A DNA stretch of 64,000 nt, from assembly GCA_041658185.1 (NCBI GenBank), contig JBBAAR010000001.1, positions 193,791 to 257,790 on the forward strand, written 5' to 3'. The stretch is from UBA8919 sp041658185 (lineage in GTDB: Bacteria > Elusimicrobiota > UBA8919). Position numbers and translations under genes: made by a program. Of the stretch, positions 49,890 through 59,576 are shown piece after piece; the stretch's first letter is position 1; every line of letters starts with the position of its first letter. Under the pieces are notes generated by a model. That model saw only the letters and a program-made list of their open reading frames with translations. It was not told the origin of the DNA and did not search any database.

Positions 49890-49915
49890 GCAAAATTTTG
49901 CGTAGCAAAATTTTG

Positions 49916-49990
49916 AGTTGATTAGAGATTAGTTAAAGGTTTTTTTATTTCTAATTCTCTTTTGTATAAACTAATTCTCTAATTCTCTGC
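49916..49990 (-). repeat. AGAGAATTAG-type spacer between tRNA-Ile and tRNA-Ala
   Basis: GCAGAGAATTAGAGAATTAG pairs with CTAATCTCTAATC around AAAAAAACC. Same word as the protein-gene spacers. Confidence 0.82.
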
Positions 49991-49998
49991 TTCATTAC

Positions 49999-50072
49999 TG
50001 GGCCCAAGTGGAATTGCACCACTCACCTCGCGCTTATCAAGCGCGCGCTCTAACTAACTGAGCTATGGGCCC
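49999..50072 (-). tRNA. tRNA-Ile (anticodon GAT)
   Basis: GGGCCCATAGCTCAGTTAGT 5' end, anticodon loop TTGATAA, 3' CACTTGGGCCCA; CCA not encoded. Confidence 0.97.
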
Positions 50073-50146
50073 GATGAGCGAAAAGTCCCCTTGCACCCAT
50101 TTTTGGGTCTTTGAAAGAACGCTTATATATCTAACTACAAATTTAT

Positions 50147-50174
50147 TCTCTGAAAACTGAATAGTGTGATGAAC
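50147..50174 (-). other. 3' half of the 16S processing stem
   Basis: The minus-strand sequence TTCATCACACTATTCAG followed by TTTTCAGAGA is complementary to the leader segment at 52001-52027, forming the long stem that frames 16S rRNA. Confidence 0.75.
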
Positions 50175-50199
50175 GACCTGTGCACCTTCGGTGAGGTTA

Positions 50200-50255
50200 A
50201 AGGTTTAAGGTTTAAGGTTAAAATTTTAACCTTTAATTTATACCTTTAACTTCGC
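50200..50255 (-). repeat. GGTTAAA-type stem-loop in the 16S-tRNA-Ile spacer
   Basis: The same TTAAAGGTTTAAGGTTTAAG (plus) array and partner as in the 23S IVS, only 25 bases from the 16S 3' end. Confidence 0.85.
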
Positions 50256-50279
50256 ACGAAGTGCGCTTTTTCTCCTTAT

Positions 50280-51930
<1,651 letters not shown>

Positions 51931-52000
51931 AAATTCTTTTTAGATATGTTTGAAAATAGGCTCTACATTTTTGAAATTAACTTTTGTAACTTTGTAACCT

Positions 52001-52027
52001 CATCACAACTATTCAGTTTTCAAAGAA
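52001..52027 (-). other. 5' half of the 16S processing stem
   Basis: TCTTTGAAAACTGAATAG then TTGTGATG in the rRNA leader; partner of 50147-50174. Confidence 0.75.
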
Positions 52028-52061
52028 CAAATTAAGCGATAAAAAACCACTGCTCAACTTT

Positions 52062-52103
52062 TTGCCGCCTTTTTAACCGGCGGCATGTTTGAGTAAAGTT
52101 TTA
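52062..52103 (-). promoter_or_regulatory. Hairpin in the rRNA leader
   Basis: ACTCAAACATGCCGCC and GGCGGCAAAAAGTTGAG fold into a nested stem (GCCGCC/GGCGGC with an outer CTCAA/TTGAG). It may serve as an antitermination or processing signal. Confidence 0.5.
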
Positions 52104-52170
52104 CGCCGTTTTCAAATTATTGATGTCCTTTAACGGACCTGTAGATACGACATTTTTCGTACCTACTATT

Positions 52171-52199
52171 ACTATAACAAAAAACTAAAAGTTTGTCAA
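52171..52199 (-). promoter_or_regulatory. rRNA operon promoter
   Basis: TTGACA (52199-52194), 17-base spacer ending TTTTTTGT, TATAGT (52176-52171). Transcription would begin near 52164, about 230 bases before 16S. The upstream A/T-rich run could act as an UP element. Confidence 0.85.
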
Positions 52200-52261
52200 G
52201 TACTTTTTTTATTTTTTTAATTTTTTATTTTTGAGGTAAGCGCATCCGGATTTTTTACCGT

Positions 52262-52370
52262 CTAAAAAACGAGATTGTCACGAGCCGACAAGTCGGCTCT
52301 CGCAATGACATTGCAGACCAAGGGGCTGCGGCTACAATCGGCGAATAGCAATTCGCCCGCTACAAGTTCC
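52262..52370 (-). repeat. Mosaic of palindromic repeats after the PorV-like gene
   Basis: Contains GAGCCGACAAGTCGGCTC flanked by GAGATTGTCAC and CGCAATGACA (a common repeat type), then GGCGAATAGCAATTCGCC. The first hairpin is followed by T residues on the minus strand and may terminate the gene ending at 52391. Confidence 0.7.
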
Positions 52371-52390
52371 GCGGCTGTTCCGTGTGCCTA

Positions 52391-53332
52391 TCAAAACTTT
52401 GCCCCGAAGGAAACTCTGTGGGTATCGCCTAAATCGCCGAACGGGACGAATGCATAATCAAGCACTACTCCCCAGATTTTAACACCCGCGCCGACGCCGA
52501 GACCGACTATGCCGCCTAAAGATGAGGTGTCATAGCCGAAACGGTAACCGCTCCTTAAAGCCAGAACATTCTTTATCCAGTACTCCGCACCGACGGAAGC
52601 ATAGAGTTTGTTGTCAACAATGTACTCGTCTAAATCAACCGCTACCGTCAAATCTTTTATTGCTTTGTATGCTGCACCGACTTTAATGTTTAGCGGAAGC
52701 GGGTCGGTTTCGTCAATAAATTTCACTCCGTAAGATATGTTCTGGATGTTGAAAGCGAAAGAAAGTTTTTCGTCAGCAGGATAATATGCGGACAAATCCA
52801 GTGCAACGGTAAATGCTTTTTCATCATCTATTGTCTGATTGATAAATTTCAACCCTCCGCCGACCGCAAGATTTTCAAGTATTTTATTTGCAATATCTTT
52901 TCTGGCATAATCCAAAAACAGTGCCATATCGGTAGCACCGAAATCACCTAATTTTGTTTCGTCAAAATCCCGCTCTTCAATATCGGTCACCTGAAGATAT
53001 GTGACGCCGGCGCCGACATAATGTTTTTCGGAACAAAGACCCGTATATCCGATAAATCCGGCGTTGACATCCTCAAAATATTTCAGATAAGTCGCCGAGA
53101 CCTCTTTTTGCCCGGAGCGGGTTAACGACGCGGGGCTGTAATAAATTGAGTTGACATCGTCCGACACGGCGGAAAAAGCGCCAGCCATCGCAAGCGGTCT
53201 TGCTCCCATTCCGATTTTAAGGAACTGGGCGCCGGTGGTTCCTAATCCTTTCCCATATATAGTTGCTTGATTGAGCAAGCACATAAGCCCAATAAATTGG
53301 GCAACTACAAATAACCTAAAAAACTTTTTCAT
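52391..53332 (-). CDS. PorV/PorQ-family outer membrane protein
   Basis: About 313 residues from the ATG at 53332. After a signal peptide come GTTGAQFLKIGMGARPLAMAGAFSAVSDDVNSIYYSPASL, the typical opening of PorV/PorQ (UPF0164-like) barrels, then alternating beta strands to a C-terminal VSFGAKF with terminal Phe. Relatives are transport partners of secreted proteins with C-terminal sorting domains. The signal peptide core is encoded by a palindromic repeat (GTTGCCCAATTTATTGGGC). It follows the large secreted protein gene. Confidence 0.87.
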   Translation of the reverse strand: MKKFFRLFVVAQFIGLMCLLNQATIYGKGLGTTGAQFLKIGMGARPLAMAGAFSAVSDDVNSIYYSPASLTRSGQKEVSATYLKYFEDVNAGFIGYTGLCSEKHYVGAGVTYLQVTDIEERDFDETKLGDFGATDMALFLDYARKDIANKILENLAVGGGLKFINQTIDDEKAFTVALDLSAYYPADEKLSFAFNIQNISYGVKFIDETDPLPLNIKVGAAYKAIKDLTVAVDLDEYIVDNKLYASVGAEYWIKNVLALRSGYRFGYDTSSLGGIVGLGVGAGVKIWGVVLDYAFVPFGDLGDTHRVSFGAKF

Positions 53333-53344
53333 AAACACCTCCCG

Positions 53345-53425
53345 AAAGACAGGGAGTAGGTAGTAGTAAGTAGGGAGTAGTTAAACCAAAAACCACTTCC
53401 CACTTCCCACTTCCCACTTCCTATT
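53345..53425 (-). repeat. Spacer, AAGTGGG type (large secreted gene/PorV-like gene)
   Basis: GGAAGTGGGAAGTGGGAAG pairs weakly with CTACTCCCTACTTACTACT; a GGGAGGTGTTT ribosome site ends it. Confidence 0.78.
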
Positions 53426-56400
53426 TTATTATTGCTAATTTAAGCGGTTTTCCTTTATTTAGCGTTTTTGTTCCGACTTTTAACAGTGCGAAATATACGC
53501 CGGACGCGCATTCGTCATCACGGTCGTTTCTGCCGTCCCAATCAACATAATAGATAAAACCGGCATCACGGACACCGTCGTCCAACTCTCTGACAAGTTC
53601 GCCGGCAAGGTTGTAGATAAAGATTTTGACATCACCGGATTTGCCGGCAGGCAGACAGTATTTGAGCATCGTTCCTTTTGTTGAAAGATTTGTGCCCGCA
53701 AGCGTTGAATTGGTGTCTGCAATTTCACTGCCCGGGTGAACAAGCGTAACGGTCTTATCTTTCAAATTAAACGGGTTGGGGAAGTTGAACATCTGGAAAT
53801 CACCGTCCCAGGCAACACCTGTCGGCGGCGCTTTTTTGAACACCGCAAAAACACCGCTCTGAGAAGTTGATGCAGCGCGATTAACGACAAATCTTCCGTT
53901 TTGAACAACCGCATGACCAGCAAGCCGTGTTGTGGACGTTGAACTTACGGCGTCGGCGATTGACTCAACATCAATTGAGACCGTTCCCGAAACCGGGTCT
54001 ATCGTTTTGTTGCCCGGCACTAATTCCCAAATCCTTTTTTCCGAATTATACTGATAGACCTTTAATTTTTCAAGGTCGTCTTCGCCGACTTTTTCCTTAT
54101 CATAATTCAAAGAAAGTGTTACCGATTTATTCATCTGTGAATTTGAAAGGTCAACCTGATAAACATCGCCAGCAACCGAAGATTCGTCAACATTTATAAG
54201 TTCGGTCGCGATTGAACTGTCCGTTCCTTGTAACTTAAATGACGGGATGTTTGACGAAAATCCGCCGATGGCATAAGAAGGCGCACCGCGGCCCGGGGAA
54301 GCGGAAACGGTTACCGTTGAAGCGGTGAGACAACCGGCATCAAGCCCTATCTGAGTGTTGTCGTCGCCAAGTTCGTCAATTGCGACATCATCGCCCTCGG
54401 CTATTCCTTCGGCAACATCTTTTTTCGCCTGCCGCTTGACATTCCCGCCGAATTTTATGTCATCCGTATTTTTCTTACCGCCATCATCGGAAATAACGCG
54501 CAGATTGTAATTCTGGTTAATGTTTGACTCCAGGAGATTTACGTAAAGCGAATAGGTGTTGTTGGGGCCTGATAACGGAAGCGCCTGGATTGCTTTGTTG
54601 ACATCATAACTGTCGCCTGAATTATACCAGCACTCAGGAGAAGCGACCAGTTTTTTGGGTGATTCAAACATAAATAAATACTTCCTGGGATTGTCCGTCT
54701 TTTTAACTTTTATTTTCAATTTTGGCGGCAATGATTTTAACTCAAAATCCTGAGTGTTGTAACTTGCGGTGGAGGTTATTTCAACATATTCAACTATTTT
54801 GCCGGGATTCATCACATAGACCTTGTAGAGATGTCCGGAAATCAAACCGGAAATATAATAACCTCCGTTTTTATCCGTTTTGGCTTTGTTAACAGGTAGA
54901 TATTTAGTCGGATTTTGCGTGTTGTATGTTTCATCATAACAAGCGATTTTGGCGTTGGCTATCGTTTTCGCAAAAGGTATTTTTTGAGAGAAAACTACTC
55001 CGGCAAGCACCGAATCGGCCTTCGTTAATTGAAAATTTTTGGCTGTCAGAGATTCGCCGATGCTGATTTTGTCACCGGAGAGCGCATAACCGCTTTTAGA
55101 AACGGAGAGCCGGTAAATACCTTTCGGGAGTCCGGCTATTGAATATGCGCCGTTTGCATCGGTAACGGTATATTTCTCAACTGATTTATGTTTTGCAACG
55201 ACCTCAGCGCCTTCTAATTTTACGCCGTCGGTTGAGGTAACTACACCTGAAATTGAAAGACCGATGCCGGACATAACATCAAAATCCAAATCAAGAATGA
55301 CGGGCGCAGTTGAATAAATCACAACCTCTTTCATAAACGGCGGGTAGTTGGGCGTTTCCGCAAGCATTATGTATTTTCCCGGCGGAAGCATATCAACGTA
55401 ATAGTAAGCGGGAGAGTTTGTCATTACAAAATTTTCTTTTGCTACTGTCGGTTCCCCAAAGAAAGCCATCCAAGGAAGCAAACTTGCTAAATCGTTTTTA
55501 GGTCTTGCACCGGAAAATCCGCGCCAGAGACCATTTATATCGTAAAGCATAACGGTAGGAATGTTCTTGAATATGGTATCTTTACCTTCTTTTTTGCCTT
55601 TCTCATAGTCGGCGGGTGTCCATATATTGTTTCCTGTAATTTTTCCGGTAATTTTTCCCTTTCCTGAAACCGCACCCTCAAAAGGAATATATGTGGTTGC
55701 ATTCGGCTGGAGCGGGTCATATTTGATTTCAATATTTTTTGCTTGAGAAATTATGGTGATTGTCTGGTGTTCGGTACGCAAACCACCTTCATATATATTT
55801 CCTTCTCCGGGGCCACCAAACATTTCATATTTTATAAGGTAAAGGTTGTATCTTCCGGGAGCGGCGAGAGTCGGCTGCCAACCGAGTGACTTTATTTGTC
55901 CCGGCTGCTGCGTGTACGTTGAAATAGAGTATTCAAAACTCATCGGTGAATCGGAATTAGTGTCCATAATGGCATCTATTTTATGACCTGTTAAAACATC
56001 GTCGGAATTAAAACCGACAATATAATAATATCCGGTTGTCCCTGCTGCTATAGGCACTTTGCTCATATCGGGTGCTATCGCTTCGCACTTTACTCCGTTT
56101 GTAAGCGGTATTTCAATATATGTTTCTTTGTTCGGTGAAACCATTACATCGTTTATTTGCGTTGTCCGCGGCCATGTATAAGCGGAGCCGCTGCCATAAG
56201 TTGAAACATTATAAAGTCCGGGAATAAGCCCTGTTATTTCAAAAACGCCGGAATCCGGAACATTAATATCACCGCCGCTTACTCTGGAATTGGCTCTGAC
56301 CTGTATCCATCTGCCGTTCATATCATTAACCGGTTTGAAAATCGTACCGTCGGGCAGACGCACCACGCCTCTTATTTTTCCCGCCGGCGCTATTGCAAAA

Positions 56401-58196
56401 TCAAAAAGAACTTCGCCTGAAGTCACATTTGAAAAATCAACCCGTGTATCAAACCTGTTAATAATTCCCCAGAATTCCGATTTAACGTCAACCCAGTATT
56501 GCGCGCCGGCAGAAACCGGTATTTCATAAGTTTTTGTTTCACCTTTAGCAAAAGTACCTGAAATTGGTTGAAATCTGGATTTTGATTTATGGGTTGACCA
56601 GTCGCCCTGAAATTCCTCTCTTGCTATTACAAGAATCGGATTTTCTGGCAGAATATTTGCCGCTTCAAGGAATTTTATCGTCCCTTTGATTGTGCAAGCC
56701 GCAGTGCCTTCCGTCTGGATATTTATAACAACATCATTCGGAGCAGATATCACCGCATTAGGAACTCCGGAAGCGGAGTAAACAAACCAGCCGGGAGCGC
56801 CGTCAAATTGATTTTCGTTTGTGATAGTAACACGGACATCGTTGCCGATGCGCAGACCGGTATTGGAATCCATCTCCCGCGCACCCCAATCGCCTTGATT
56901 ATTAAAAATATATTGTATACCTATCAAATCGGAAAAAACTGCGAGATTTATATTTCCAGTTGATAAACCGATGATGTTAAATCTGCCATCGGCGCCGGTT
57001 CGGACACGGGCATTTGTCTGGGAAGCGGAGTTCCATGTAGTTGAAGAAAACATATCGGTTCCCTGCCATCTGTCCCAATCGCCCCATATCTGAACATTTG
57101 CGAAAGGAAGCGGAGTGGCGCCCGCACCCACCGTTACTATTCCTTTAAGCCGTCCGTTAACCGCAGGAAGAACATATTTGGTATTATTCTTACCGTAACC
57201 ATCTATGTATCCCGCCGGAAGTGAAGGAACAACGATTTTATTCACACCATTATATGTATAGCCCCTGATTGAACCGCCGCCGTCTGGACCATCGCCGACA
57301 CCTTCATATCTCAGTCCGTTTATATTAATGTAATAGTTACTATCTGCGGGAACATTATAAAATGCAAATCTGCCGTTTGAGTCGGTCATCGCAAATGTCT
57401 GCCACTTCGGACCACTATAAGTATTCGGCGGCTGGCAGTATAACTGAACATTCATATCTGGAATTCCTTTACTGTTGGTATCTACGACAACACCTTCAAA
57501 AGCGAGGTTGCCTTCCGGCGTGATGCCAGTATCCTGAGTCTGCGCAGCCATCGCTTCCTGGGATGAAAAATCAAAATTGACTGTTGCAACTCCGTTAGTA
57601 GCAAGAACCGTAGAAACCGGTTTGTTCATTCCCTTATTCTGTTGGGGTGAAAATATGTTAACGATATAGGTGTTCCCGGGTGATGCGGGGATGTTAAAGG
57701 CAGAGATAGTAGCCGTATTTGTGGAAGAGCCCGGTATAAACTCCATTATAAATGATACCGGCTCGTTAGTTGTGACATTTCTGATGTCGCCTACAACAGG
57801 CGCTCCTGTGGAAATATTGAGAAGTCCGATGTTTATAGTTCCGACATTTGAAATCGTTTCGTTCAATTGGAGGGAAATCGTCATATCTCCCGAAGTCCTT
57901 ACGGGAATCGCTCTTCCCATCATTACCTGGTCTCTGAGCGAAGGTCCGCGGCCATGTTTGGTCGCAAAAACCATATAATCGGTGGCAGCGGCAATAGTTA
58001 AAACGGCTTTTCCTGATGCATCCGCCAAACCGAAAACCGAATCCGGAGACGGGTTGCGCATACTGTCAAAGTTCAATGCCGATACCTTAGCACCCTCCAC
58101 GCCGGTATCAACGGTTAACTGAACGGCAAAAACACCGCAAGAAAGTGAGAGAGTGAGAAAGCAAGAGAGTAAAACCAAGCCGAAAAACTTTTTCAT
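53421..58196 (-). CDS. Large secreted protein with carboxypeptidase-regulatory-like repeats and sorting-type C-terminus
   Basis: 1591 residues. Signal peptide 1-25. At least four CarboxypepD_reg-type beta-sandwich modules can be seen, around 245-330 (FEGVVVDTNSKGIPDMNVQLY), 355-430, 995-1065 (GVVTSTDGVKLEGAEVVAKH) and 1075-1160. A region of small domains follows, and the last 100 residues (NFPNPFNLKDKTVTLVH, VKIFIYNLAGELVRELDDG, YYVDWDGRND, ASGVYFALLKVG) resemble FlgD-Ig or type-A sorting domains. It is probably a long surface adhesin. It has its own promoter with a CRP-like box, and the PorV-like gene follows. Confidence 0.85.
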   Translation of the reverse strand: MKKFFGLVLLSCFLTLSLSCGVFAVQLTVDTGVEGAKVSALNFDSMRNPSPDSVFGLADASGKAVLTIAAATDYMVFATKHGRGPSLRDQVMMGRAIPVRTSGDMTISLQLNETISNVGTINIGLLNISTGAPVVGDIRNVTTNEPVSFIMEFIPGSSTNTATISAFNIPASPGNTYIVNIFSPQQNKGMNKPVSTVLATNGVATVNFDFSSQEAMAAQTQDTGITPEGNLAFEGVVVDTNSKGIPDMNVQLYCQPPNTYSGPKWQTFAMTDSNGRFAFYNVPADSNYYININGLRYEGVGDGPDGGGSIRGYTYNGVNKIVVPSLPAGYIDGYGKNNTKYVLPAVNGRLKGIVTVGAGATPLPFANVQIWGDWDRWQGTDMFSSTTWNSASQTNARVRTGADGRFNIIGLSTGNINLAVFSDLIGIQYIFNNQGDWGAREMDSNTGLRIGNDVRVTITNENQFDGAPGWFVYSASGVPNAVISAPNDVVINIQTEGTAACTIKGTIKFLEAANILPENPILVIAREEFQGDWSTHKSKSRFQPISGTFAKGETKTYEIPVSAGAQYWVDVKSEFWGIINRFDTRVDFSNVTSGEVLFDFAIAPAGKIRGVVRLPDGTIFKPVNDMNGRWIQVRANSRVSGGDINVPDSGVFEITGLIPGLYNVSTYGSGSAYTWPRTTQINDVMVSPNKETYIEIPLTNGVKCEAIAPDMSKVPIAAGTTGYYYIVGFNSDDVLTGHKIDAIMDTNSDSPMSFEYSISTYTQQPGQIKSLGWQPTLAAPGRYNLYLIKYEMFGGPGEGNIYEGGLRTEHQTITIISQAKNIEIKYDPLQPNATTYIPFEGAVSGKGKITGKITGNNIWTPADYEKGKKEGKDTIFKNIPTVMLYDINGLWRGFSGARPKNDLASLLPWMAFFGEPTVAKENFVMTNSPAYYYVDMLPPGKYIMLAETPNYPPFMKEVVIYSTAPVILDLDFDVMSGIGLSISGVVTSTDGVKLEGAEVVAKHKSVEKYTVTDANGAYSIAGLPKGIYRLSVSKSGYALSGDKISIGESLTAKNFQLTKADSVLAGVVFSQKIPFAKTIANAKIACYDETYNTQNPTKYLPVNKAKTDKNGGYYISGLISGHLYKVYVMNPGKIVEYVEITSTASYNTQDFELKSLPPKLKIKVKKTDNPRKYLFMFESPKKLVASPECWYNSGDSYDVNKAIQALPLSGPNNTYSLYVNLLESNINQNYNLRVISDDGGKKNTDDIKFGGNVKRQAKKDVAEGIAEGDDVAIDELGDDNTQIGLDAGCLTASTVTVSASPGRGAPSYAIGGFSSNIPSFKLQGTDSSIATELINVDESSVAGDVYQVDLSNSQMNKSVTLSLNYDKEKVGEDDLEKLKVYQYNSEKRIWELVPGNKTIDPVSGTVSIDVESIADAVSSTSTTRLAGHAVVQNGRFVVNRAASTSQSGVFAVFKKAPPTGVAWDGDFQMFNFPNPFNLKDKTVTLVHPGSEIADTNSTLAGTNLSTKGTMLKYCLPAGKSGDVKIFIYNLAGELVRELDDGVRDAGFIYYVDWDGRNDRDDECASGVYFALLKVGTKTLNKGKPLKLAIIK

Positions 58197-58241
58197 AAAC
58201 GCCTCCTAAATTTACAAACTGAGAATTTGCTACTATTATTA

Positions 58242-58286
58242 TTTATAACAAAAGACATTAAATTTGTCAATGTGAATTTTTACACA
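58242..58286 (-). promoter_or_regulatory. Promoter and CRP/FNR-like operator of the large secreted gene
   Basis: TGTGTAAAAATTCACA (58286-58271) directly precedes TTGACA (58270-58265); a 17-base spacer ending TTTTGT leads to TATAAA (58247-58242). The operator fits TGTGA-N6-TCACA with one mismatch and also lies before the FecR gene. Confidence 0.75.
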
Positions 58287-59501
58287 TCAGTATTCCCAGT
58301 TCATTCCTACAAAATAATTTGATGTGTTGTAATTATACCTGTAATTCGCCTCGTATCTGTTGTTGGAAGTCGCATCACGGTAATTCGCAGCCGTTTTCAT
58401 AGAGACCGATTTATAGACGGGAACTGTCAAAGAAAGTCCGGCAGTGTTCGTGACCTGCGAAATTTCGGATGTTTTATAGTTTCCTTCTTCATCCTGCGAC
58501 GGACGATTTATATACTTTCTATAGGCGATGTCCCACCAGAGATTTAATCTGGAATTCTTTTTTAGCAAAAATGTCAATGACGGCGTTACATTATCCTGAA
58601 TAAAATCGTAATAATTTGAGCTGTACTGTGTCCTGTTGGCATCGTAAGAGTTTTGGTTTGAATTGTAATACTGGACGGAATTATAAAGCGCCGCCGTAAT
58701 TTTCGGCAGATTTTTTGCCACCCCCAACGTAAGCAGATGGACTAAATCGTTTCTTTTTTTAGAGGAAAAACTTCCGTCGCTTTTTACGAGCGTCTGGTCT
58801 TTGAAATTTTTGTAAGCGATGTCGTAGGAAATTTTGCCGACGGTGGTATCGTTAAACGAATGCAGTCCTTCAACAAAAAGTTCGTGTGTTGAGTAGTCCA
58901 GAACATCCTCGCCGGCATTTTCGGAAATTTCAGTGAACGTCTGCGTATCAATTATATCAGCCGACTGTGAAACAAGCGAGGAATAGTTCGGATAATTCAT
59001 TATGTAAAAATCATAACCGGTTCTCAAATTCCAACTTTCATATTTTTTTTCGGCTTCAAGACCGGCGACAATGCGGTTGTAATCAAAAAGCCCGTCGCCG
59101 AGTTTTTCATCTTCCGTCTCTTTGAGATATTCAAGTTTGTAGCCGGCTTTTACTTTCCCTTTGAATGTATCGGAAAATTTGCGGGTAAGTTTAAGCGTTA
59201 ACGAGTTGTCCAAAACCTCACGGGTTAACGTGCCGCCGCCGACCAGTTCCTTGACATCTTTTGTGTTGGAATAAATCCCCTGATATATCGGAAGGAGTGC
59301 GGTGGCTTCTGAAAAATTGATAACCGGCACAAAAAATATATCGGCGTTTCCGGCGAATGAATCCTTGTCTCCTTCAAGAAAATACTGGCCGCCTAAAATT
59401 GAAATGTTTGCGACAGGAGTGATTTTAATATCAGCGGTAAGTGGTAAGTGGTAAGCGATAAGTAAAAAACTTAACAAAAAAACATAACGGTATTTTGACA
59501 T
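58287..59501 (-). CDS. Outer membrane beta-barrel protein (putative)
   Basis: 404 residues: signal peptide 1-23, then a series of alternating polar/hydrophobic strands rich in Tyr, Asn and Ser (LTLKLTRKFSDTFKGKVKAGYKLEY, ESWNLRTGYDFYIMNY) ending in YFVGMNWEY with an aromatic C-terminus, as expected of a barrel. No family recognised. Its signal peptide (IAYHLPLTAD) is coded by an ACTTACC tandem repeat. It sits between the FecR and adhesin genes and may be their outer-membrane partner. Confidence 0.65.
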   Translation of the reverse strand: MSKYRYVFLLSFLLIAYHLPLTADIKITPVANISILGGQYFLEGDKDSFAGNADIFFVPVINFSEATALLPIYQGIYSNTKDVKELVGGGTLTREVLDNSLTLKLTRKFSDTFKGKVKAGYKLEYLKETEDEKLGDGLFDYNRIVAGLEAEKKYESWNLRTGYDFYIMNYPNYSSLVSQSADIIDTQTFTEISENAGEDVLDYSTHELFVEGLHSFNDTTVGKISYDIAYKNFKDQTLVKSDGSFSSKKRNDLVHLLTLGVAKNLPKITAALYNSVQYYNSNQNSYDANRTQYSSNYYDFIQDNVTPSLTFLLKKNSRLNLWWDIAYRKYINRPSQDEEGNYKTSEISQVTNTAGLSLTVPVYKSVSMKTAANYRDATSNNRYEANYRYNYNTSNYFVGMNWEY

Positions 59502-59517
59502 AAAAATACTCCTCTCT

Positions 59518-59576
59518 TTGTAGGCACGGTTTCAAGCCGTGCTTATTGGCACGATGAAACACATCGTGCCTACATG
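59518..59576. repeat. Two palindromic GGCACG repeats
   Basis: GGCACGGTTTCAAGCCGTGC and GGCACGATGAAACACATCG-TGCC lie side by side, flanked by TGTAGGCACG and TGCCTACA. They fill the junction between the FecR gene and the barrel gene. Confidence 0.85.
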
